Below are positions 46,217 to 55,953 of a stretch of DNA of 64,000 nucleotides, one piece after another. Position 1 is the first letter of the stretch, and every line of letters begins with the position of its first letter. The notes under the pieces are model-generated. The model was given only the letters and a program-made list of their open reading frames with translations. It had not been told where the DNA came from and ran no database searches. The DNA lies in the NCBI RefSeq assembly GCF_002742635.1, contig NZ_PEGF01000001.1, positions 1,612,001-1,676,000 on the forward strand. The letters run 5' to 3'. Position numbers and translations under genes: made by a program. This DNA comes from Caulobacter sp. X. GTDB taxonomy: Bacteria; Pseudomonadota; Alphaproteobacteria; Caulobacterales; Caulobacteraceae.

Positions 46217-46654
46217 ATGGCGCTCAACCATCCCTATCAGTGGGCCAGCCTCGCGGCCTTGCTCATTTCAACCGGTGTCGCGCTTTGGCGAGGCGGCTGG
46301 CCCGAACGGCTGGCCGGCGCGGCCATGATCGTTGCGTGGTTCTCCACCGGGTGGCTGTATGACAGCAAGCTGCGGTTCGGCCCCCAGAGCGCCGCGTTCT
46401 TCGTCGACGTCGCCCTGATGTTGGTGCTGCTGTTCATCGCCCTGCGATCGAACCGGTGGTGGCCGATGTGGGCCTGCGGCTTTCACGCCCTCAGCCTGAT
46501 CCTGATGCTGGCGACCCTGGCCGACCCCCGGATTCCCAACCGCGCCAGCCTGGTCGCCGGCGGGGGCATGTTCAGCTACCTGACCATGGCCGCGCTGTTC
46601 TGCGGGGCCTTGCCGCGCCGTCGTCGGCCTGACGCCGCGTCACCGCTGACATAG
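46217..46654 (+). CDS. four-helix membrane protein of unknown function
   Basis: This 145-residue protein has four hydrophobic segments (ASLAALLISTGVAL, LAGAAMIVAWFSTGWL, FFVDVALMLVLLFIAL, WACGFHALSLILMLATL) and a short Arg-rich tail (RRRRPDAASPLT). No family is recognised. It is a single gene following a terminator, with its own promoter expected in the preceding 30 bases. Confidence 0.65.
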   Translation: MALNHPYQWASLAALLISTGVALWRGGWPERLAGAAMIVAWFSTGWLYDSKLRFGPQSAAFFVDVALMLVLLFIALRSNRWWPMWACGFHALSLILMLATLADPRIPNRASLVAGGGMFSYLTMAALFCGALPRRRRPDAASPLT

Positions 46655-46719
46655 CCTCGAACGCCTGTTTCACTCCTCGCAACAGGGGCGCGCGCGCCCA
46701 CACAAGGAGGAGGAAACCC

Positions 46720-47892
46720 ATGGGCGAAGCCTATATCGTGGCGGCCGCGCGGACGGCCGGGGGACGCAAGGGCGGCAAGGTCTCGGGCTGGCATCCGGCC
46801 GATCTGGGCGGCGTCATTCTCGACGCGCTGGTCGATCGCACCGGCGCCGATCCGGCGCTGATCGAGGACGTGATCATGGGCTGCGTCGGCCAGGTCGGCG
46901 AGCAGGGCCTGAACGTCGCCCGCAACGCCATCCTCGCCTCCAAGCTGCCCGAGAGCGTGCCCGGCACCTCGGTCGATCGCCAGTGCGGCTCGTCGCAGCA
47001 GGCCATCCACTTCGCCGCCGCCACCGTGATGTCGGGCGCGATGGACATCGTCATCGCCGCCGGCGTCGAAAGCATGAGCCGCGTGCCGATGGGCCTGTCC
47101 TCGCAGCTGCCCTACAAGAACGGCTTTGGCACCTACAAGAGCCCGCGCATCGAGGACAAGTACCCCGGCATCCAGTTCAGCCAGTTCATGGGCGCCGAGA
47201 TGATGGCCAAGAAGTACGACCTCTCGCGGGCCGACCTCGACGCCTTCGCGCTCGAAAGCCACAAGCGCGCCATGGCCGCGACCAAGGGCGGCAAGTTCGC
47301 CGCCGAGATCGTGCCGATCGACGTCAAGCTGGAAGACGGCAAGACCGAGCGCCACGAGATCGACGAAGGCATCCGCTGGGACGCCTCGCTGGAGTCGATC
47401 GGCTCGGTGAAGCTGCTGGCCGAGGACGGCCGGATCACCGCCGCCACCTCCAGCCAGATCTGCGACGGCGCGGCCGGCGTGATGATCGTCAACGAGCGCG
47501 GCCTGAAGGCCCTGGGCGTCGAGCCGCTGGCCCGCATCCACCACATGACCGTGATCGGCCACGACCCGGTGATCATGCTGGAGGCCCCGATCCCCGCCAC
47601 CCTGAAGGCGCTGGAGCGAGCCGGCATGAGGATCGGCGACATCGATCTTTATGAGGTCAACGAGGCCTTCGCCTCGGTGCCGACGGCCTGGCTCAAGGTC
47701 ACCGGCGGCGATCCGGCCAAGCTGAACGTCAACGGCGGCGCCATCGCGCTGGGCCACCCGCTGGGCGGCTCGGGCGCCAAGCTGATGACCACCCTGGTCC
47801 ACGCCCTGAAGGACCGCGGCGCCCGCTACGGTCTGCAGACCATGTGCGAAGGCGGCGGCCTGGCCAACGTCACGATCGTCGAGCGGCTGTAG
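46720..47892 (+). CDS. acetyl-CoA acetyltransferase (thiolase)
   Basis: This 390-residue thiolase has the acylated Cys89 in DRQCGSSQQA, the NEAFA loop (DLYEVNEAFASVPTAWL), His in LGHPLGGSG and the second Cys376 in TMCEGGGLAN. It condenses or cleaves acyl-CoA units in fatty-acid or ketone metabolism. AAGGAGGAGG precedes the ATG at good distance. Whether it is biosynthetic (acetoacetyl-CoA) or degradative cannot be told from sequence. A repeat separates it from the GST gene. Confidence 0.9.
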   Translation: MGEAYIVAAARTAGGRKGGKVSGWHPADLGGVILDALVDRTGADPALIEDVIMGCVGQVGEQGLNVARNAILASKLPESVPGTSVDRQCGSSQQAIHFAAATVMSGAMDIVIAAGVESMSRVPMGLSSQLPYKNGFGTYKSPRIEDKYPGIQFSQFMGAEMMAKKYDLSRADLDAFALESHKRAMAATKGGKFAAEIVPIDVKLEDGKTERHEIDEGIRWDASLESIGSVKLLAEDGRITAATSSQICDGAAGVMIVNERGLKALGVEPLARIHHMTVIGHDPVIMLEAPIPATLKALERAGMRIGDIDLYEVNEAFASVPTAWLKVTGGDPAKLNVNGGAIALGHPLGGSGAKLMTTLVHALKDRGARYGLQTMCEGGGLANVTIVERL

Positions 47893-47894
47893 CG

Positions 47895-48015
47895 TCCTTC
47901 TCCCCTTGCGGGAGAAGGTGTCATCCGCGGGATGACGGATGAGGGGTTTCGCCTGGCGACGCCGAGAAACCCCTCACCCGGCCTTCGGCCAACCTCTCCC
48001 GCAAGGGGAGAGGGG
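47895..48015. repeat. REP-like repeat between thiolase and GST genes
   Basis: CTTCTCCCCTTGCGGGAGAA and GATGAGGGGT at the left mirror ACCCCTCAC and CCTCTCCCGCAAGGGGAGAG at the right. It ends 13 bases before the GST start. Confidence 0.8.
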
Positions 48016-48028
48016 ATGGAGAGACTTC

Positions 48029-48661
48029 ATGATCACTCTCTACCACTGCCGCGACGCGCGCTCGTTCCGTCCGCTGTGGGCGCTGGAGGAGCTGGAGATC
48101 CCCTACGACCTCAAGCTGCTGCCGTTTCCGCCACGCTTCCACGCGCGGGCGTATCTGGACGAGAACCCGCTGGGCACCATTCCGCTGCTGGTCGACGGCG
48201 ACACGCGGATGACCGAGTCCGCGGCGATGATCGAGTACCTGTCGACGCGCCACGGCGGCGGGCGGCTGTCGGTGCGGCCCGACGAGCCGGGCTACGGCGC
48301 CTATCTGAACGGCCTGGTCTATGGCGAGGCCACCCTGACCTTCCCCCAGACCCTGGTGCTGCGCTATGCGCGCCTGGAGCCCGAGGAACGCCGACAGCCG
48401 CAGGTCGCCGAGGACTACGCCCGCTGGTTCCTGGCCCGGTTGAAGGGACTGGAGGCGATCCTCGAGGGATCCGATTTCGTCGCCGCCGACCGCTTCACCG
48501 GCGCCGACATCTCGGTGGCCTACGCCTTGCTGCTGGCGAGCGCCCTGAAGCTGGACGGCGAGTTCCCGGCCGCGGTCGCCGACTATTGGAACCGGGTCAG
48601 CCAACGCCCCGCCTTCGCCCGCGCCAAGGCCGCGCAGAGCGCCGCTCCAGCAAGTGTTTGA
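48029..48661 (+). CDS. glutathione S-transferase
   Basis: This 210-residue protein has a thioredoxin-like N-domain (MITLYHCRDARSFRPLWALE, with Ser as likely glutathione contact; NPLGTIPLLVDGDTRMTESA with the cis-Pro) and a helical C-domain (DRFTGADISVAYALLLA, the conserved N-cap box). It conjugates or transfers glutathione in the cytoplasm. An upstream in-frame extension is repeat-encoded and was rejected. Substrate unknown. Confidence 0.9.
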   Translation: MITLYHCRDARSFRPLWALEELEIPYDLKLLPFPPRFHARAYLDENPLGTIPLLVDGDTRMTESAAMIEYLSTRHGGGRLSVRPDEPGYGAYLNGLVYGEATLTFPQTLVLRYARLEPEERRQPQVAEDYARWFLARLKGLEAILEGSDFVAADRFTGADISVAYALLLASALKLDGEFPAAVADYWNRVSQRPAFARAKAAQSAAPASV

Positions 48662-48746
48662 ACCTTCTTATCGTCTTACGGCAAATTAACTCAGCGACCG
48701 GGGGTTTGTCGGATAGAAGGCCGACGACGAACAACTGTCGCTGGGG

Positions 48747-49871
48747 ATGAACGTGCTTTACCGGATCAATGGGCGCCGCCCGACCATGAGCGCGCTGGTC
48801 TTGGTCCTGGGGGTGAGCGCGATCGCCCTTTCCGGATGCGGCGACAAGAAGCCGAAGAAGGCCAAGACCGCTCCGGCCGCCTCGGCCACCGTCAGCGTGG
48901 TCAGCGTCGCCAGCCAGCCGATCGCCCGCCAGATCAACGCCACGGGCACCATCTCGCCCTGGGAAGAGGTGCCGGTCGGCGCCGAGACCGGCGGCCTGAC
49001 GGCCGTGTCGGTCAACGCCGAGGAGGGCCAGGTGGTCCAGGCCGGCCAAGTGCTGGTCAAGCTGAACGACGCCCTGATCAGCGCCCAGCTGCGCCAGCAG
49101 GAGGCGTCCGTCGCCAGCGCCCGCGCCACCCTGGCCGAGGCCCAGGCCGCCCTGGCCCGCGCCCGCGAGCTGCAGGCCAAGGGCTACCTGTCCCAAGCCT
49201 CGCTGGACACCGCCACCGCCAAGCAGGGCACGGCCGCCGCCAACCTCGCCGCCGCCGAGGCCGCGCGGGGCGAAACCGCCGCGCGCCTGGCCCAGACCTC
49301 GATCCGCGCGCCGGTCGGCGGCCTGATCAGCCGCCGCAGCGTCACCAAGGGCCAGATCGTCACCACCGGCTCGGAGCTCTTCCGCATCGTCCGCGACAGC
49401 CGCCTGGAAGTCGACGCCGAGATCCCCGAAACAGACCTGGGCGCGGTGAAGGCCGGCATGCCGGCGACCGTCTATTCCGACAAGATCGGCGAGATGAGCG
49501 GCCGCGTTCGGATCGTCACCTCGGAAGTCAACGCCACCAGCCGACTGGGCGTGGCGCGCGTGGCCCTGTCGTCGATGGGCGGCTTCCGCCCAGGCATGTT
49601 CGCCCGCGTCCGCATCGACGCCGGCGACCAGCCCGCGCTCGTCGTGCCCAGCGCCTCGGTGCTGTACCGCGAGAACCGTCCGGGCGTGTTCGTCGTCGAC
49701 AACGCCAGGAAGGCGCACTTCCGCCGGATCCAGATCCTGACCACCACCGGCGACCGCGTCGCCGCCACCGGCCTCTCCGCCGGTGATCAGGTCGTGGTCG
49801 AGGGTGCCGGATTCCTGGGCGAGGGCGATCTGGTGCGCGTCAGCGCCGCCTCGCCCAAGCCCGCTCGCTAG
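48747..49871 (+). CDS. RND efflux periplasmic adaptor
   Basis: This 374-residue protein contains a lipoprotein-type signal (SALVLVLGVSAIALSGC, lipobox LSGC) when read from the Met at residue 14; a longer N-terminus (48747) is also possible. Adaptor motifs are VSVNAEEGQVVQAGQVLVKL, a coiled-coil from about 110 to 165, APVGGLISRRSVTKGQIV and a membrane-proximal domain. It forms a pair with the RND permease 11 bases downstream. It has no outer-membrane partner here and may use NodT or another channel. Confidence 0.88.
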   Translation: MNVLYRINGRRPTMSALVLVLGVSAIALSGCGDKKPKKAKTAPAASATVSVVSVASQPIARQINATGTISPWEEVPVGAETGGLTAVSVNAEEGQVVQAGQVLVKLNDALISAQLRQQEASVASARATLAEAQAALARARELQAKGYLSQASLDTATAKQGTAAANLAAAEAARGETAARLAQTSIRAPVGGLISRRSVTKGQIVTTGSELFRIVRDSRLEVDAEIPETDLGAVKAGMPATVYSDKIGEMSGRVRIVTSEVNATSRLGVARVALSSMGGFRPGMFARVRIDAGDQPALVVPSASVLYRENRPGVFVVDNARKAHFRRIQILTTTGDRVAATGLSAGDQVVVEGAGFLGEGDLVRVSAASPKPAR

Positions 49872-49882
49872 AGGACGCTTCG

Positions 49883-52800
49883 ATGCGCAACATCTCGTCC
49901 TGGGCGATCAAGAACCCGATCCCCGTCATCCTGCTGTTCCTGCTGCTGACCATCGCGGGCATCGCGGGCTTCCGCTCGATGCGGATCAACAACAATCCCG
50001 ACGTCGACCTGCCGATCGTCGTCGTCACGGCCGTGCGCCCCGGCGCCGCGCCCAGCGAGCTGGAGACCCAGGTCACGCGCCTGATCGAGGACTCCATCGC
50101 GGGCCTGGGCCAGGTGCGGCACACCAACTCGACGATCGTGGACGGCGCCTCGACCACGGTGATCGAGTTCGAGCTGGGCGTGGACCACGAGCGCGTCACC
50201 AACGACGTGCGCAACGCCATGTCCAACCTGCGCGGCTCGCTGCCCCAGGACATGCAGGAACCGACCGTCACCCGGGTCGACATCTCCGGCGACGACCTGA
50301 TCACCTACGTCGTCAAGGCCCCGACCCTGACGCCCGAGCAGCGCAGCTGGTTCGTCGACAACGACGTCAGTCGTGCGTTGCTGGCCATCCGCGGCGTCGG
50401 CGAGGTCAATCGCCGAGGCGGCGTCAATCGCGAGATCGAGGTCGCGCTCGATCCCGACCGCCTGGCCGCGCGCGGCGTCACCGCCGCCGCTGTCAGCCAG
50501 GCCCTGGTCTCCTCGAACGCCGACCTGCCGGGCGGCCGCGTGACCATCTCCGGCGCCGAACGGGCCATCCGCACCCTGGGCGCGGCCGGCTCGGTCGAGC
50601 AGCTGCGCGAGACCCGGGTGCCGCTGTCCGGCGGCGGGGCCGTGCGCCTGGCCGACCTGGGCACGGTGACCGACCACTGGGCCGAGCCGCGCTCGCGCGC
50701 CCGCTTCGACGGCCAGGAGGTCGTGACCTTCTCGATGATCCGCTCGCGCGGCGCGTCGGAAGTCCAGACCGCCGAGAAGGTCCGCAAGGCCGTCGAGAAG
50801 CTCGACAAGGAACACCCCGAGGTCCAGATCGAAGAGATCACCTCGAACGTGAAGTACATCGAGGAGAGCTATCTGGCCTCGATGGAAGCGCTGATTATCG
50901 GCGCCATCCTGGCGGTGCTGGTGGTGCTGCTGTTCCTGCGCGACTGGCGCGCCACCCTGCTGGCGGCCGTGGCTATCCCGACCTCGCTGTTGCCCACCTT
51001 CGCGGTGCTGGCGCCGATGGGTCAGTCGCTGAACGGCGTCACCTTGCTGGCCCTGTCGCTGACCGTCGGCATCCTGGTCGACGACGCCATCGTCGAGATC
51101 GAGAACATCGTCCGCCACATGCGCGGCGGCAAAAGCCCCTACGCGGCGGCGATGGAGGCGGCCGACGAGATCGGCCTGGCCGTCGTCGCCACCACCTTCA
51201 CCATCGTGGCGGTGTTCGCGCCCGTGGGCTTCATGCCGGGCATCATCGGCCAGTTCTTCAAGGCCTTCGCCCTGGCGGCCTGTATCTCGGTGCTGTTCTC
51301 GCTGGTCGTGGCCCGCCTGCTGACGCCGCTGATGGGCGCCTACATGCTCAAGGCCGACCACAAGCACGAGGACAAGGATCCGCCCTGGATGGGTCCCTAT
51401 CTGAAGAGCCTGAACTGGGGCCTGAACAACCGCTGGAAAGTCCTGCTGATGGGCATTCCGATGTTCGCGTTCTCGATCTTCCTGGCGACCCGCCTGCCGT
51501 TCGAGTTCCAGCCCCAGGCCGACCGCGGCCGGTCCGAGTTCTCGATCGAGTTGCCGCCGGGGGCCACGCTGGACGAGACCGACGCCGTCGTGCAGCGCGT
51601 GACCCGCGAGCTGCGGGCCCGCAAGGAAGTGGTCAGCGTCTACGCCTCGGTCGGCCGCAACAACGCGGTCAACAAGGGCCAGGTCACCGCCGACCTGACC
51701 GACAAGGGTCAGCGGATCAGCCAGCAGGCGTTCAGCCGCCAGATGGTCGACCAGTTCGCCGCCATCCCGGGCGCGCGGATCGGCGCGGGCAGCAACAACG
51801 GCGGCGGCCCGTCGAACGGCGGCAGCTACACGCTCAGTCTGGTCAGCGACAACGGCCCGGCCCTGGAAGCCGCCGCCCGCAAGGTCGAGGCCGAGATGCG
51901 CTCGGTCCCAGGCCTGGCGCACGTGGTCAACACGGCCGCGATCGCTCGCCCCGAGATCGTCGTGACGCCGCGTCCCGACCAGGCCGCCCGCGCCGGCGTC
52001 TCGGCCGGCGCCATCTCCCAGGCCGTGCGCGTGGCGACCATCGGCGACGTCGACCAGAACCTGCCCAAGTACAATCTGGGCGACCGCCAGGTGCCGATCC
52101 GCCTGCGTCTGAACGACGACGCGCGCGGCGACATCGCGGTGCTGCAGACCCTGCAGGTCCCCTCGTCCAACGGCCCCGTGCCGCTGAACGCCGTGGCGGA
52201 CGTGCGCTTCGGCGCCGGCCCCTCGCAGATCGACCGCCGCGACCGCTCGCGCGTGGCGACGATCACCGCCGAGCTGGACGGCATCGTCGTCGGCGAAGCC
52301 CAGACCCGCGTCCACGCCCTGCCGTCGGTCAAAAACCTGCCGCCGGGCGTCAAGGAAGTGGCCGCCGGCGACGCCGAGTTCATCGCCGAGATGGTCAGCG
52401 GCTTCATGGGCGCGCTGATCACCGGCATCCTCCTGATGTACGTCGTGCTGGTGCTGCTGTTCCGCAGCTTCGCCCACCCGATCACCATCATGGTCGCCCT
52501 GCCGCTGGCCATCGGCGGCGCGTTCGGCCTGCTGGTCATCGCCAAGTCCAGCTTCTCGATCTCGACCCTGATCGGGATCCTGATGCTGATGGGCATCGCC
52601 GCCAAGAACTCGATCCTCCTGGTCGAGTACGCGATCATGGCGATGAAGGAACACGGCATGGACAAGCGCACGGCCATCGTCGACGCCGCCCACAAGCGGG
52701 CGCGGCCGATCCTGATGACCACCGTGGCCATGGGCGCGGGCATGCTGCCCACCGCCATCGGCCTGGGCGCCGAGGTCGAGTTCCGCGCCCCCATGGCGAT

Positions 52801-52960
52801 CGCCGTCATCGGCGGTCTGATCACCTCGACCCTGCTGTCGCTGCTCTACATCCCGGTGGTGTTCATCCTGATGGACGGCCTGAAGACCCGTTCGGAACGG
52901 CTGATGCACAAGCTGTTCGGCCACCAGCACCACGCCGCCGCGCCGAAGGCGGCGGAGTAG
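49883..52960 (+). CDS. RND-family efflux transporter
   Basis: This 1025-residue protein has the RND layout: [38 protein letters not shown] (proton-relay Asp pair), [16 protein letters not shown] and [19 protein letters not shown]. It is more similar to the CusA/MdtB-like or CzcA/HAE3 range than to the AcrB at 23026; the loop motif [20 protein letters not shown] is typical of this type. Substrate unknown. The pump operon ends at a perfect hairpin terminator. Confidence 0.9.
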   Translation: MRNISSWAIKNPIPVILLFLLLTIAGIAGFRSMRINNNPDVDLPIVVVTAVRPGAAPSELETQVTRLIEDSIAGLGQVRHTNSTIVDGASTTVIEFELGVDHERVTNDVRNAMSNLRGSLPQDMQEPTVTRVDISGDDLITYVVKAPTLTPEQRSWFVDNDVSRALLAIRGVGEVNRRGGVNREIEVALDPDRLAARGVTAAAVSQALVSSNADLPGGRVTISGAERAIRTLGAAGSVEQLRETRVPLSGGGAVRLADLGTVTDHWAEPRSRARFDGQEVVTFSMIRSRGASEVQTAEKVRKAVEKLDKEHPEVQIEEITSNVKYIEESYLASMEALIIGAILAVLVVLLFLRDWRATLLAAVAIPTSLLPTFAVLAPMGQSLNGVTLLALSLTVGILVDDAIVEIENIVRHMRGGKSPYAAAMEAADEIGLAVVATTFTIVAVFAPVGFMPGIIGQFFKAFALAACISVLFSLVVARLLTPLMGAYMLKADHKHEDKDPPWMGPYLKSLNWGLNNRWKVLLMGIPMFAFSIFLATRLPFEFQPQADRGRSEFSIELPPGATLDETDAVVQRVTRELRARKEVVSVYASVGRNNAVNKGQVTADLTDKGQRISQQAFSRQMVDQFAAIPGARIGAGSNNGGGPSNGGSYTLSLVSDNGPALEAAARKVEAEMRSVPGLAHVVNTAAIARPEIVVTPRPDQAARAGVSAGAISQAVRVATIGDVDQNLPKYNLGDRQVPIRLRLNDDARGDIAVLQTLQVPSSNGPVPLNAVADVRFGAGPSQIDRRDRSRVATITAELDGIVVGEAQTRVHALPSVKNLPPGVKEVAAGDAEFIAEMVSGFMGALITGILLMYVVLVLLFRSFAHPITIMVALPLAIGGAFGLLVIAKSSFSISTLIGILMLMGIAAKNSILLVEYAIMAMKEHGMDKRTAIVDAAHKRARPILMTTVAMGAGMLPTAIGLGAEVEFRAPMAIAVIGGLITSTLLSLLYIPVVFILMDGLKTRSERLMHKLFGHQHHAAAPKAAE

Positions 52961-52980
52961 CCGATAGGGCTCGTCGCAAC

Positions 52981-53021
52981 GGAAAGGCCTCCGCCATCGC
53001 TGACGGAGGCCTTTCCTATTT
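52981..53021. terminator. strong hairpin terminator after RND operon
   Basis: GGAAAGGCCTCCG (52981-52993) pairs perfectly with CGGAGGCCTTTCC (53004-53016) and is followed by TATTT. It may work in both directions. Confidence 0.85.
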
Positions 53022-53029
53022 CGCCTCTC

Positions 53030-53175
53030 CAACACCGTCATTCCCGCCCTTGTGGCGGGAACCCCTTGTTCAATGCGCACGTGCGGCGCAAGCGGACCGC
53101 CTGCGGTCCGCCCCATCTTCACCTGCGGCGGATAGAGGGTTTCCCGCCACAAGGGCGGGAATGACGGTGGTGTTG
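53030..53175. repeat. large inverted repeat with central palindrome
   Basis: Arms of about 32-35 bases (ACCGTCATTCCCGCCCTTGT at the left; ACAAGGGCGGGAATGACGGT at the right) face each other around a central palindrome (GCGGACCGC/GCGGTCCGC, 53092-53111). It separates the RND operon from the convergent GDSL gene. Confidence 0.9.
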
Positions 53176-53195
53176 AGTTAGACCTCGGTCCTGGC

Positions 53196-53867
53196 CTATC
53201 CCCGCAACGCCTGCGCCACGACTGGCGCGAGCCGCTCGGCGATGATCCGCGCGCCCTCGGCGTTGGGGTGGATGCCGTCGCTCTGCATGTAGCGCGAGAC
53301 CCCGATCACGCCGGTGAAGAAGTCGGGCGCGTAGAACACCCCCTCCTCTCGGGCCAGCTCCGGATAGACCTCGCTGAAGCGGCGGGCGTAGTCGATCCCC
53401 AGCAGGGCCGGCGCGCGCATGCCCGCCAGCACCACCCGGACGCCCCGGGCCTTCAGTCGGGTGACGATGGCGCGCAGGTTCTCGCGGGTCCAGGCGGGGT
53501 CGGCGCCCTGCAGCAGGTCGTTGCCGCCCAGGGCGACGACACAGACAGCGGTCTCGGGCGGAATGCGCTCGACCCGCGACAGCCCCGCCTTGGTCGTGTC
53601 GCCGATGGCGCCGAAGCCGAACACGCGGGCCTGGATCTTCATGGCGTCCAGGGTCCGCTGCAGCCAGGCGGGCAGCGCGCGATCCTGCGCCAGGCCAAGT
53701 CCCGCGGTGATGGAGTCGCCGAGCACGGTGACCAGCGGCGGAGGCTGCGGCGCCTTGCGGCGCGCGGCGGCTTGGACGGCGCTTGGGACGACGCCCGGGA
53801 CGGCCAGGGCCAGCAGACCGCCCAGGAAAGCGCGACGGGGAGCGGGAGCGGTGTGGAACTTCTCCAT
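53196..53867 (-). CDS. secreted GDSL/SGNH-type esterase
   Basis: This 223-residue protein has a leader (APRRAFLGGLLALAVPGVV) followed by the SGNH blocks: nucleophile Ser in TVLGDSITAGLGL, Gly in block II, GGNDLL (block III) and DGIHPNAEGARII with the Asp/His of block V. It resembles TesA/TAP, a periplasmic lysophospholipase/thioesterase. Start chosen at ATG 53867 because the signal peptide follows. The stop lies next to the inverted repeat. Confidence 0.88.
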   Translation of the reverse strand: MEKFHTAPAPRRAFLGGLLALAVPGVVPSAVQAAARRKAPQPPPLVTVLGDSITAGLGLAQDRALPAWLQRTLDAMKIQARVFGFGAIGDTTKAGLSRVERIPPETAVCVVALGGNDLLQGADPAWTRENLRAIVTRLKARGVRVVLAGMRAPALLGIDYARRFSEVYPELAREEGVFYAPDFFTGVIGVSRYMQSDGIHPNAEGARIIAERLAPVVAQALRG

Positions 53868-53943
53868 GGATCGAACCGTATGTGTTGCCTGCCAACATGA
53901 AACGCGTTTGGCTTTGAACGCGGGATGAAGGGGAGAGGCGGCT

Positions 53944-55269
53944 ATGCGTCGCAGGGTTCGCGAAATCTTGATCATCGGCGTCGCCATGGCGGCGCTGTCG
54001 GCCTGTGGCCAAAGCCAGTCCCAGACGGGTCCGGTGGGCTATGGGCCCAATCCGGCCCTGCCCGAGCCGCGCAAGAGCCTGATCCCGACCGTTAAGGTTT
54101 CGGACGTCGTCGGCTGGCCGTCGGGCGTGACGCCGACCGCGCCGGCGGGCTTCCGCGTGCAGCCCTTCGCCACGGGCCTCGACCATCCTCGCTGGCTGCT
54201 GGTCCTGCCCAACGGCGACGTGCTGGTCGCCGAAAGCGCCGCCCCGCCCAAGGCCGAGCCCCCGCACGGCCTGCGCGGCTTCTTCGAGACGATGCTGATG
54301 AAGAAGGCCGGCTCGGTCACGCCCAGCGCCAACCGCATCACCCTGCTGCGCGACGCCGACCACGACGGCGCAGCCGAGCTGAAGACGCCGTTCCTGACGA
54401 ACCTCTATTCGCCGTTCGGCATGGCCCTGGTCGGCGACACGCTGTACGTCGCCAACGCCGACGCGATCGTCGCCTTCCCCTACAAGGCCGGCGAGACCCA
54501 GATCACCGCCGCGCCGCGCAAGATCGCCGACCTGCCGGGCGGGCCGATCAACCACCACTGGACCAAGAACATCATCGCCAGCAAGGACGGCTCGAAGCTC
54601 TATGCGACCGTCGGCTCGAACAGCAATGTCGGCGAGAACGGCATGCAGAACGAAGTCGACCGCGCGGCGATCCTGGAGGTCGACCTGGCGACGGGCGCCA
54701 AGCGCGTCTTCGCCTCGGGCCTGCGCAATCCCAACGGCATGGGCTGGAACCCGGCGACCGGCGAGCTGTGGACCTCTGTCAACGAGCGCGACGAACTCGG
54801 CAACGACCTGGTGCCCGACTACATGACCTCGGTGCGCGAGGGCGGTTTCTACGGTTGGCCCTACAGCTACTTCGGCCGCCACGTGGACAAGCGCGTCAAG
54901 GACAGCGACCGCCGCCCCGACCTCGTCGAGCGCGCCATCGTTCCCGACTACGCCCTGGGCGCCCACACCGCCTCGCTGGGCCTGACCTTCTATGAGGGCG
55001 CCAGCTTCCCGGCCCGCTACAAGGACGGCGTGTTCGTCGGCCAGCACGGCTCGTGGAACCGCAAGCCACAGGCCGGCTACAAGGTCGTGTTCGTGCCGTT
55101 CGCGGGCGGCAAGCCGGCGGGTCCCGTCGAGGACTTCCTGACGGGCTTCCTGAACAAGGACGGCAAGGCGCAAGGGCGTCCGGTGGGGGTGACGGTCGAC
55201 ACGTCCGGCGCGCTGCTGGTGGCCGATGACGTGGGGAACGCGGTCTGGCGGGTCAGCGCGGCGCGGTAG
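53944..55269 (+). CDS. sorbosone/glucose dehydrogenase-like lipoprotein
   Basis: This 441-residue protein has a lipoprotein signal (IIGVAMAALSAC) and a six-bladed beta-propeller like soluble quinoprotein glucose/L-sorbosone dehydrogenases: FATGLDHPRWLLVLPNGDVL, NLYSPFGMALVGDTLYVANA, FASGLRNPNGMGWNPATGEL, REGGFYGWPYSYFG, VGQHGSWNRKPQAGYKVVFV. It would oxidise sugars with PQQ at the outer face of the envelope, if PQQ is available. Its end overlaps the convergent TetR gene by 17 bases. Confidence 0.82.
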   Translation: MRRRVREILIIGVAMAALSACGQSQSQTGPVGYGPNPALPEPRKSLIPTVKVSDVVGWPSGVTPTAPAGFRVQPFATGLDHPRWLLVLPNGDVLVAESAAPPKAEPPHGLRGFFETMLMKKAGSVTPSANRITLLRDADHDGAAELKTPFLTNLYSPFGMALVGDTLYVANADAIVAFPYKAGETQITAAPRKIADLPGGPINHHWTKNIIASKDGSKLYATVGSNSNVGENGMQNEVDRAAILEVDLATGAKRVFASGLRNPNGMGWNPATGELWTSVNERDELGNDLVPDYMTSVREGGFYGWPYSYFGRHVDKRVKDSDRRPDLVERAIVPDYALGAHTASLGLTFYEGASFPARYKDGVFVGQHGSWNRKPQAGYKVVFVPFAGGKPAGPVEDFLTGFLNKDGKAQGRPVGVTVDTSGALLVADDVGNAVWRVSAAR

Positions 55270-55876
55270 CGAGCTCCGCCTCGGCGCCGCGCACGATCAG
55301 GTCCAGCCCTCGCTCGAACAGGCCTTCGTGACCGCCGACGCGGTACTGGGCGATAGCTTCGGCGATCACCGGATAGGCCTGGGCGGCTTCGTCCAGCCTG
55401 GTCTGCTGACCCGTGCCGGCGATGGGCGAGGCCTGCTCCTCAAGCACGCAGCCGACGACATAGCGGCTGATGGCGACGAAGAGCTGCAAGGCCCGCCCCG
55501 GCGAAAACCCGGCCCGCACCAGCACCATGAGCTGGGCCTCGACATGATCGAGGTCGTCGGGCGCGGCCTCGGTGCCGGCGTGGATCCGAGCTCCGTCGCG
55601 ATAGGACAACAGGGCCGTGCGAAAACTCCTGGCGTTGCGGCGGAAGAAGTCCTGCCACGCCTCGCCCTCGCGCGGCGCGCGCCCGTCGTGCGCCCGCGCC
55701 AAAATCTCGTCGTTGAGGGCGTCCAGAAGCGCCTGCTTGCTCTTGAAGTGCCAATAGAGCGCTGGCTGTCGCACGCCCAGGCGCTCGGCGATCGCGCGGG
55801 TCGACAGGGCGTCGACCCCGACCTCGTTCAGCAACTCCAGCGCCGTATCCAGGATGCGCCGCCGATCGACCTTCAT
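55253..55876 (-). CDS. TetR-type repressor of the adjacent MFS exporter
   Basis: This 207-residue protein resembles the tetracycline repressor more closely than general TetR-family members: RRRILDTALELLNEVGVDAL, STRAIAERLGVRQPALYWHF, KSKQALLDALNDEIL and a C-terminal domain with SYRDGARIHAGTEA. It is divergent from the MFS gene, and two 13-base palindromes lie in the 70-base gap. It likely senses the pump substrate; tetracycline itself is not proven. Confidence 0.85.
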   Translation of the reverse strand: MKVDRRRILDTALELLNEVGVDALSTRAIAERLGVRQPALYWHFKSKQALLDALNDEILARAHDGRAPREGEAWQDFFRRNARSFRTALLSYRDGARIHAGTEAAPDDLDHVEAQLMVLVRAGFSPGRALQLFVAISRYVVGCVLEEQASPIAGTGQQTRLDEAAQAYPVIAEAIAQYRVGGHEGLFERGLDLIVRGAEAELATAPR

Positions 55877-55921
55877 GACGTTCCCGTTTGAATCAACTTG
55901 ACCGCGCGGGCCATTTGGACT

Positions 55922-55953
55922 TTATCGCCGATAAGGGACTTTATCGATGATAA
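55922..55953. promoter_or_regulatory. paired TetR-type operators
   Basis: TTATCGCCGATAA (55922-55934) and TTATCGATGATAA (55941-55953) are 13-base palindromes spaced 19 bases apart, as in tetO pairs. The second includes the ATG at 55947, so bound repressor would cover the start codon region. Confidence 0.8.

Noticed and set aside
49783..53181. Overlapping open frames of over 1000 codons on both strands
   Set aside because: Shadows of the RND transporter gene; they are Arg/Gly/Pro-rich and have no ribosome site.
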